Shown in pieces: positions 58,181-64,000 of a DNA stretch of 64,000 bases. The stretch is taken from positions 16,927,080 through 16,991,079 of the forward strand of contig CM066033.1 in assembly GCA_033557465.1 (NCBI GenBank), written 5' to 3'. The position numbers and the translations under genes are program-made. The notes beneath the pieces are model-generated. The model worked only from the letters and a program-made list of their open reading frames with translations, searched no databases and had not been told where the DNA came from. Numbering within the stretch: position 1 is the first letter of the stretch; each line of letters opens with the position of its first letter. This DNA comes from Ichthyophis bannanicus (Eukaryota; Chordata; Amphibia; Gymnophiona; Ichthyophiidae).

Positions 58181-60001
58181 ATGGAGAAACCAGCTCCTGG
58201 TTTCAAGAAGTGTACCAAGTGTAGTGCTGTTATTTCTGTTACAGACACCCATGACTGGTGTCTTAAATGTTTGGGGCCTGACCACTCCATTCCGGATTGC
58301 CCATCCTGTTCCCAGATGTCTAAACGTGGTTTGCAGAACCGGGCCAACAAATTCCATGTGCTGTTTGCTTCAGATAATCCAGCATCACAGTCATCCAGGT
58401 CTTCCTCTCCGGATGGATCTCAGGTAACCAAACCTTCTGCGGGCAGGTCCTCAAAGAGCAAATCTCCTTCAAAGTATCGAGAGGCTCTCACTTCTGAATC
58501 TGAGGACCCTGCCCCAGCCAAACAACCCCGGCGGGAAGCTCCGGCTTCCAAAGCTCCACCTATGGGGTTACAGGTTGACATCGATGGCACGGCCTCGACC
58601 GATCAACTGTTAGACTGCTCTGGGGTACCGGCCCATACCGGTACCGACATCCAGGCAGCAGTGGCGTCTATGAGCAATGCTGTTCAGACCATGCAGCAGG
58701 CCATGCTGGCTTTCATTAAAGCTGCGACGCCCTCGGTACCGCATCCAGCGGTTCCGGGTCCAGTTCCGGTATTGGCTTCCATACCGGAACCGAGGCCATC
58801 CTCTTCCAAGCGCAGATCGGTGCATGCCGGATCCGGGTTTTCACCCGATACCGATCCCATGCCCGGTACGCCCGATGTCGATACCGACCGGTATGCGTAT
58901 CGTGCGTTGGAAGCGAATAGAGGATACTCTGATTCTTCTGAGGATTTTGACTCCTCTGATGACTCTGATGAGCTCTCTCTTGTTCTTCCTGAAGAGCCTT
59001 CTTCCCCAAAGAGGAGAATGTCTCCACCAGAGGATTTGTCCTTTCAAGACTTCATTATAGAAGTAGCTAAAGGACTTTCTATTACTACATCCTCTGAGAA
59101 AGAACCTAGATCAAAGAAATTGGATATTTTAGGATACCCTAAGGTTCCTAAAGAGGCAGTTACCCTGCCTATCCATGAAATCCTTCAAGAACACTTGATG
59201 GATTTATGGGAGGCTCCTCTAACATTGTCACCTCATTCTCGTAGGTTGGACACCATGTACCGGGTCCCTCCTTCTCCTGGTTTTCAAAAAACTCAACTGC
59301 CTCACCATTCCATTGTGGTGAAGTCTGCGCTGAAAAAGATTAAGAGTACCAAAAGGCACTCTTCTACCCCTCCAGGACGAGAATGTAAGACCCTAGACTC
59401 TTTTGGTAGGAAAATCTTCCAGGCTAGTATGCTTATAGCCAGGATTAATTCATACAGTCTGTATATGGGCATGTTTCTAAGGGAACTTGCCCTAAAGGTA
59501 AAGCATTTTGCCCCCTTTATCCCTGAAGATAGAAAGGAGGAGTTCATTTCTTTAGTGAAACAGCTTCTTGATGTTTCTAAGTTCTCCAACAGAGCAGCCT
59601 TTGAGTCCTTTGAGGGTGCCGGTAGAGCTTCGGGCATTGCCATTGCAGCCCGACGACTTGCTTGGCTCCAGGCCTCTGACCTAGAACCCTGGGTCCTAGA
59701 TGGCTTACGGAATCTGCCCTGTACAGGTGAGAACTTGTTTGGTAAAGACTGGCAAATCAAAGCCACTCAAATGGACGCAGAAAATGCTACTTTAGATAGA
59801 CTTTCTAAGTCTACCTCTACTCCTACCAAGAAAAAGTCTTTCAAGAGGCCTTACTACAAGAAGACCAGATTTTCCACAAATACTGGCCAACAATCTTCTC
59901 AGCCTCGCTTTGCTGCTAAGCGTCAGCAACCTAAACAGGCAAGGTCCAAGCCTGCGGCGTCTGCTACACCCCAGCAGGCTCAACCCCCTCAGGGGTTGTG
60001 A
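58181..60001 (+). CDS. DIRS F gag-like ORF1 (606 aa)
   Basis: Presumed RNA-binding structural protein. N-terminal Cys/His cluster CTKC...DTHDWCLKCLGPDH...CPSC (residues 11-47) is conserved with copies A and B. A Ser/Pro-rich, low-complexity middle (~60-260) is dense in GGTACCG and ATACCG motifs. The conserved C-terminal half has LSFQDFIIEVAKGL, PIHEILQEHLMDLW, FQKTQLPHHSIV, ASMLIARINSYSLYMGMFLREL, DLEPWVLDGLRNLPCTGENLFGK, and a Lys/Arg- then Gln/Pro-rich tail. ATG 58181 is the first in frame after the A-rich tract (58096-58118). Intact. Confidence 0.9.
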   Translation: MEKPAPGFKKCTKCSAVISVTDTHDWCLKCLGPDHSIPDCPSCSQMSKRGLQNRANKFHVLFASDNPASQSSRSSSPDGSQVTKPSAGRSSKSKSPSKYREALTSESEDPAPAKQPRREAPASKAPPMGLQVDIDGTASTDQLLDCSGVPAHTGTDIQAAVASMSNAVQTMQQAMLAFIKAATPSVPHPAVPGPVPVLASIPEPRPSSSKRRSVHAGSGFSPDTDPMPGTPDVDTDRYAYRALEANRGYSDSSEDFDSSDDSDELSLVLPEEPSSPKRRMSPPEDLSFQDFIIEVAKGLSITTSSEKEPRSKKLDILGYPKVPKEAVTLPIHEILQEHLMDLWEAPLTLSPHSRRLDTMYRVPPSPGFQKTQLPHHSIVVKSALKKIKSTKRHSSTPPGRECKTLDSFGRKIFQASMLIARINSYSLYMGMFLRELALKVKHFAPFIPEDRKEEFISLVKQLLDVSKFSNRAAFESFEGAGRASGIAIAARRLAWLQASDLEPWVLDGLRNLPCTGENLFGKDWQIKATQMDAENATLDRLSKSTSTPTKKKSFKRPYYKKTRFSTNTGQQSSQPRFAAKRQQPKQARSKPAASATPQQAQPPQGL

Positions 60002-61925
60002 CTTGCCTCTAGAGAACTTAACCTTTCTGGCTCTAGAACAACCAGAGCCCCTCACCATTCCCGGAAGGTTAGCTCACTTTGCCACCAGATGGGGGCAAAT
60101 TACATTAGAGCAATGGATCCTCTCTATCATCAGAGAGGGTTACAAACTTCATTTTTCCAGTCTTCCTCCTCATACCATGGTGAGGCAGTTCAATTCTCCC
60201 CCATCTCTCCTGGCCCTGTTGGGTCAGGAAGTCTCTTCCCTCCTTGCCCAAGGGGCAATAGAAGAGGTTCCTCTTCTTCAACAAGGGTCAGGTTTCTACT
60301 CCCCTTATTTTCTCATACCAAAGAAGACAGGGGGTTTCAGACCAATTCTAGATCTGAGAGAATTGAACAGATTTCTTTACAAGGAGAAATTCAAAATGCT
60401 TTCTCTGGGCATTCTCCTTCCATACCTTCAGAGTCAGGATTGGCTTTGTTCTCTAGATCTCAAGGATGCGTACACACATATACTCATCCACCCATCCCAC
60501 AGAAAATATCTTCGATTTCTGTTTCAGGGAAAACATTTCCAGTACAGAGTACTTCCCTTCAGTCTAGCCTCTGCTCCAAGAGTGTTCACCAAATGCATGG
60601 CAGTCGTAGCCGCATTTCTAAGAGGCCTGGGAATTTTTGTATTCCCATATCTGGACGACTGGCTCATCCGAGCTCCATCTCAGTCAGAGGCCCAGATTTC
60701 CCTGGACCGCACAAGGCGCATTCTGCAATATCTGGGACTGGTAGTAAACCTTCCCAAGTCTCAACTCATCCCTACTCAGTCTCTGGAATTCATAGGGGCC
60801 CAGTTGGACACCACCACTGCAAGGGCCTACCTACCTCAGGTCAGGGCCCAATGTCTGCTGTGCTTGGCCTCCCAAGCTCAGTCCAGCAGTCACTTGACAG
60901 CCAGGGAAATGCTGCGACTTCTGGGCCACATGGCCTCCACGGTACACGTGGTGCCCTACGCACGTCTTCATATGAGAGCAGCTCAATGGACCTTGGCCAC
61001 CCAGTGGACTCAAGCATCAGGAGCGCTCTCAGACCAAATACTCACCTCAAAACGTCTGTTTTGGTCCCTCCAATGGTGGATATCCACCAAGAATCTGTTG
61101 TTGGGGGCCCCCTTCCAAACTTTGTTGCCCCAAGCAACCCTCACAACAGATGCCTCCCAGACAGGGTGGGGAGGCCATCTCCAAGACCTCTCCACTCAGG
61201 GCATTTGGTCTCCTCAGGAGACCACCCTTCATATCAACCTCCTGGAACTGCGAGCAATATACTTTGCCCTCAAAGTCTTCTATACCCTCCTTGTCAACCT
61301 GACTGTCCTAGTTCATACGGACAATCAGGTGGCCATGTTCTATATAAACAAACAAGGAGGGACGGGCTCTCTGTCGCTTTGCAACGAAGCTCTCAGATTA
61401 TGGGCCTTCGCCAGAGAGCATCAAATTCATCTTCTAGCAGTGTATCTTCCAGGAGTCCAAAACTCTCGTGCAGACAGACTCAGTCGAGTTCTGCTCCCAC
61501 ACGAATGGTCCCTACACATGGACCAGATACGCAGAATCTTTCAGGAATGGGGGACCCCGGGCATAGACCTCTTTGCAAGTCCGTGGAATGCCAAACTTCC
61601 CCAGTTCTGTTCCAGGACTCCGTGTCAGGGAGCTCAGGCCAACGACGCCTTTCTCCTGCATTGGGGTCAGGAATTCCTATATGCCTTTCCACCCATTCCT
61701 TTGATTCCCAAGACTCTGTTCAAACTCCAGAGGGATCACGGGTCAATGATCCTCATAGCTCCACGCTGCCCACGCCAAGTGTGGTTCCTTCTACTTCTGC
61801 ATCTCTCCCAGGGACCCTCCCTGGACCTGGGAGCTGCTCCAGACCATCTGTCTCAGGAGGAGGGGACTTTGTGGCACCCAAACCCCAAGTCCCTACACCT
61901 CAGAGCTTGGTTACTGAAGGTCTAA
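59910..61925 (+). CDS. DIRS F reverse transcriptase / RNase H / methyltransferase-like protein (671 aa)
   Basis: Copies element RNA to DNA. It overlaps the end of gag by 92 bp in another frame, so it is probably made by frameshifting or re-initiation; the first ~30 codons may not be used. RT: FYSPYFLIPKKTGGFRPILD, WLCSLDLKDAYTHI, QYRVLPFSLASAPRVF and FPYLDDWLIRA (active site about residue 250). RNase H: LTTDASQTGWGG, LELRAIYFAL, HTDNQVAMFYIN and SRADRLSR (Asp, Glu, Asp, Asp present). C-terminal IDLFASPWNAKLPQFCSR and FLYAFPPIPLI match the DIRS methyltransferase-like region. Intact. Confidence 0.93.
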   Translation: MLLSVSNLNRQGPSLRRLLHPSRLNPLRGCDLPLENLTFLALEQPEPLTIPGRLAHFATRWGQITLEQWILSIIREGYKLHFSSLPPHTMVRQFNSPPSLLALLGQEVSSLLAQGAIEEVPLLQQGSGFYSPYFLIPKKTGGFRPILDLRELNRFLYKEKFKMLSLGILLPYLQSQDWLCSLDLKDAYTHILIHPSHRKYLRFLFQGKHFQYRVLPFSLASAPRVFTKCMAVVAAFLRGLGIFVFPYLDDWLIRAPSQSEAQISLDRTRRILQYLGLVVNLPKSQLIPTQSLEFIGAQLDTTTARAYLPQVRAQCLLCLASQAQSSSHLTAREMLRLLGHMASTVHVVPYARLHMRAAQWTLATQWTQASGALSDQILTSKRLFWSLQWWISTKNLLLGAPFQTLLPQATLTTDASQTGWGGHLQDLSTQGIWSPQETTLHINLLELRAIYFALKVFYTLLVNLTVLVHTDNQVAMFYINKQGGTGSLSLCNEALRLWAFAREHQIHLLAVYLPGVQNSRADRLSRVLLPHEWSLHMDQIRRIFQEWGTPGIDLFASPWNAKLPQFCSRTPCQGAQANDAFLLHWGQEFLYAFPPIPLIPKTLFKLQRDHGSMILIAPRCPRQVWFLLLLHLSQGPSLDLGAAPDHLSQEEGTLWHPNPKSLHLRAWLLKV

Positions 61926-62961
61926 GCCTTCATGACTTCAATCTTTCTCAACCTGTGAAAGATATCCTGCATGCCTCTAGGAAACCTTCCACAAGGCGTT
62001 CCTATGCTTTCAAATGGAAACGTTTTTCCATTTGGTGTGCTCAGCAGGGTCTTGACCCTCTAGCACTTCCTTTGAATTCTCTACTAGACTATCTCCTGCA
62101 TCTCTCTAATGCAGGCCTTAAGACGAATTCAGTAAGAGTCCATTTGAGTGCTATTGCAGCATCCTTAAAACCTATAAATGGACAACCTGTCTCCTCTCAT
62201 CCTCTTATTGCAAGATTCATGAGAGGCCTGACTCTAACCAAGCCTCCCATTCGACCTCCTCCGGTAGCATGGGACTTAAACCTGGTTCTGGGTCAGCTGA
62301 TGAAGCCACCCTTTGAACCGTTGGTCTCTACCTCCCTGAAATTTCTTTCCTGGAAGGTCCTTTTCCTTATTGCAGTCACTTCGGTTCGCCGCATCAGTGA
62401 ACTACAGGCCTTAGTGGCTCATCCACCTTATACTAGGTTTCATCATGATAAGGTGGTCCTTAGGACGAATCCCCACTTTATGCCCAAAGTGGTCTCACCT
62501 TTTCATCTTAATCAAGAGGTATATCTACCTGTCTTTTTCCCGGCTCCTCATGCATCCAATGCAGAGAGGAACCTTCATACTCTAGACTGTAAAAGAGCTC
62601 TCGCCTTTTACCTCAACAGGACTCAGCCACATCGAAAGTCTTCTCAACTTTTTGTGGCTTTTGATCCTTCTCATTTGGGACTTCCAGTCTCAAAACGTAC
62701 ACTTTCCAATTGGATGCTCAGTGTATTTCCTTTGCTTACCAGAGTAAGAACATTTCTCTGGAAGGCCATGTCACAGCTCACAATGTGAGAGCCATGGCCA
62801 CTTCTATGGCTCATCTTCACTCTGTATCCATAGATCAGATCTGTCGAGCAGCCACCTGGGCCTCGGTTCATACCTTCACAGCCCATTACTGTTTGGACAA
62901 GGACTCCCGCCGGGATGCCTTGTTTGGTCAGGCTGTCCTCAAACACCTGTTCCATTCTTGA
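61850..62961 (+). pseudogene. DIRS F tyrosine recombinase (one frameshift)
   Basis: Integrates circular cDNA without target duplication. Overlaps the RT C-terminus. Core-binding domain: LHASRKPSTRRSYAFKWKRF and NSVRVHLSAIAA. Catalytic: VTSVRRISELQAL (Arg I, about 62380-62405), FMPKVVSPFHLNQEVYLP, then after a single-base frameshift near 62715-62740 AHNVRAMATSMA (His-x-x-Arg box) and ATWASVHTFTAHYCLD (Tyr near 62888). The frame is open upstream to 60089 only because it shadows RT. In copy C the whole domain is in one frame, so this frameshift is a lesion of F. Confidence 0.9.
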
Positions 62962-63059
62962 ACAACTCCTGCCCACCTTCCCTGGATGGATGCCTGAGAT
63001 CCATACGAAGATGGCGAACCCTTGGGAGGGGATCTCCCAGGCATCTTAGCTAGGGAGTC

Positions 63060-63158
63060 CCCATAAGTGAGGACTTATTCCTGCTTGTTCCTGGAGATAG
63101 CACAGTTACTTACCTGTAACAGGTGATCTCTGGGAACAGCAGGAATTAGTCCTCACAA
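63060..63158. repeat. DIRS F internal complementary region (ICR)
   Basis: 63060-63098 (CCCATAAGTGAGGACTTATTCCTGCTTGTTCCTGGAGAT) is the exact reverse complement of the left end 57795-57833. 63099-63158 (AGCACAGTTACTTACCTGTAACAGGTGATCTCTGGGAACAGCAGGAATTAGTCCTCAC) is the reverse complement of the right end down from 63413. Serves as the template bridging the two ends of the cDNA. Confidence 0.96.
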
Positions 63159-63234
63159 CCCACCCACCTCCCCTAGGAGTTGTATCTTCTATCTATCTTC
63201 CTTTCCTCTCTCTATTGTCTCAGCTATAAACTCA

Positions 63235-63413
63235 AACTGAGGAAAGCTGGTCAGGAAGGCGGGAAGGCAGCGCGCATGTGCAGTGGGAGGCCCCAAAAGC
63301 TTCCTTGCTGGGGAGCTTTCCCGCGCAGGCTCCGTCGGTACCGACGTACCCATAAGTGAGGACTAATTCCTGCTGTTCCCAGAGATCACCTGTTACAGGT
63401 AAGTAACTGTGCT
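63235..63413 (+). repeat. DIRS F right ITR with 27-nt extension
   Basis: 63235-63386 is the inverse of the left ITR. 63387-63413 (CACCTGTTACAGGTAAGTAACTGTGCT) is a right-only extension, as in other DIRS elements. It holds a 13-nt palindrome ACCTGTTACAGGT and a consensus splice-donor sequence CAG|GTAAGT (63396-63404). Confidence 0.95.
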
Positions 63414-64000
63414 TTACCTTACAGAGAGCTGGGAGAGCTGGAAGAGCCTGGACAGCGAAGGCTACTACATGAGCCTGAACAATGAAGACAGCTACGTGAG
63501 CTTGGAGAGGCTGAATAGCGTGGACAACAGAGAGAGCAAGAGCCAGAGAGACTGATCCGGAGGAAAGGAAAGAACAACAGAGTGGCTAGGAGGTCCAAGA
63601 GAGGAGCCCAAGGCAGTACATATGTGGAGGGAAGTTCCAGTGGCAACCAATCTTCATTGGACTGGAGGAAGCCAGAGGCTTGGAGATATACAGCCAGGAA
63701 TTCCCTTACGGCACTTTTGAGAGAGACGGCTGCATTTGGAAGGGGCCCTAAGACCTGTGCAAGAAGGTATGAGAAAAGGGACCTGAGGACTGGTAGTTCT
63801 GACTGGAGAACTGGTCACAGTGAGGCAGCCATGAGGTAGCTATAGGTAGCCCTTCCCCCAAGCCATGCTGCGAACTGTAGATAGCCCTTCCCCCAAGCCA
63901 TGCTGCAAGCCATGAGGCTCTGATCAGCCTGACCCTTCCCCCGCAAGCCATGAGGTAATCAGCCTGCTAAGAGAGACATTGAGATTCCAGTAGGCACCCT
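63414..64000 (+). repeat. LTR-like element, continuation after DIRS F
   Basis: Resumes at TTACCTTACAGAGAGC. A/G-rich, with repeated GCCTGAACAATG/GAGCTTGGAGAG-like phrases and, near the end, direct repeats of CCCTTCCCCCAAGCCATG (about 63850-63950). No ORF of note and no LTR end before the window closes. Confidence 0.4.

Larger units (their letters stand above)
57795..63413 (+). mobile_element. DIRS-like retrotransposon, copy F, full length
   Basis: Complete 5.6-kb element: left ITR 57795-57955, gag-like ORF, RT/RNase H ORF, recombinase, ICR 63060-63158, right ITR 63235-63386 with a 27-nt extension to 63413. The ICR equals complement(left end) joined to complement(right end) with no extra base, which fixes both ends exactly. 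Gag and RT ORFs are intact; the recombinase has one frameshift. No target duplication at the LTR-like host sequence. Confidence 0.96.

Noticed and set aside
60089..61849. 899-codon open frame as one large recombinase protein
   Set aside because: The first ~590 codons run across the RT gene in another frame, are Ser/Pro-rich and show no domain; recombinase similarity starts only near 61900. Treated as a shadow of RT, although overlapping frames are normal in DIRS.

Overview
This is eukaryotic, almost certainly vertebrate, DNA made nearly entirely of transposable elements nested inside one another. The only host-type gene is a C2H2 zinc-finger exon with vertebrate TGEKPF linkers (23865-25470, minus). 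The abundance of DIRS-like tyrosine-recombinase retrotransposons together with CR1, RTE, L2-type LINEs, hAT elements and a class I endogenous retrovirus fits a large amphibian genome (caecilian-like). That placement is an inference, not a read-out. No bacterial genes, CRISPR arrays or operons are present.

Left third (1-15371): the window opens inside DIRS copy A (minus, 1-4330), which sits in the gag gene of an endogenous retrovirus (plus, 4331-9011). The 3' end of the retrovirus in turn abuts the interior of the recombinase gene of DIRS copy B (minus, 9012-15371). Copy B also carries a 347-bp hAT MITE, a CR1 tail, and a 1.3-kb solo LTR inside that CR1 tail.

Middle (15372-31742): a 184-bp hAT MITE; a decayed region with three copies of a module combining zinc-finger-like sequence and a LINE C-terminus (one copy split by a tRNA-derived SINE); an RTE/BovB-type LINE (18977-22298, plus); the zinc-finger exon with a decayed finger tail; an L2/CR1-clade LINE (25505-27525, plus); and a CR1 LINE (27751-31742, minus) split by an insert made of a cluster of hairpins fused to a LINE tail.

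Right-centre (31743-52404): DIRS copy C (plus, 31743-41583) with complete ITRs and internal complementary region. It is split by a 3.5-kb hAT-like element carrying a C-rich minisatellite and a ~430-bp near-perfect palindrome, and by a CR1 tail. Next is a second RTE (minus, 41689-47470) with an 11-bp target duplication. It carries a 2833-bp TIR DNA transposon whose ~580-codon ORF encodes a transposase-like protein of no superfamily I can name, the best candidate here for an under-described system. An L2-type LINE and a hAT/GTF2IRD2-like transposase pseudogene follow.

Right end (52405-64000): a chain of nests: DIRS D (minus) contains DIRS E (minus), which contains a CR1 tail, which contains an LTR-like element, which contains DIRS F (plus, 57795-63413). 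F is essentially full length: gag-like ORF, RT/RNase H ORF and recombinase, with matching ITRs, a 27-nt right extension and an ICR that joins the complements of both ends. Only one recombinase frameshift is visible.

How the parts work: each DIRS encodes gag, RT/RNase H (plus a presumed methyltransferase domain) and a tyrosine recombinase that would integrate a circular DNA copy. LINE tails in the window share 3' sequence with the SINE, suggesting a driver-parasite pair. hAT MITEs and the new TIR element depend on transposases. Nearly all coding sequences are broken; the DIRS F gag and RT ORFs and the zinc-finger array are the intact stretches.
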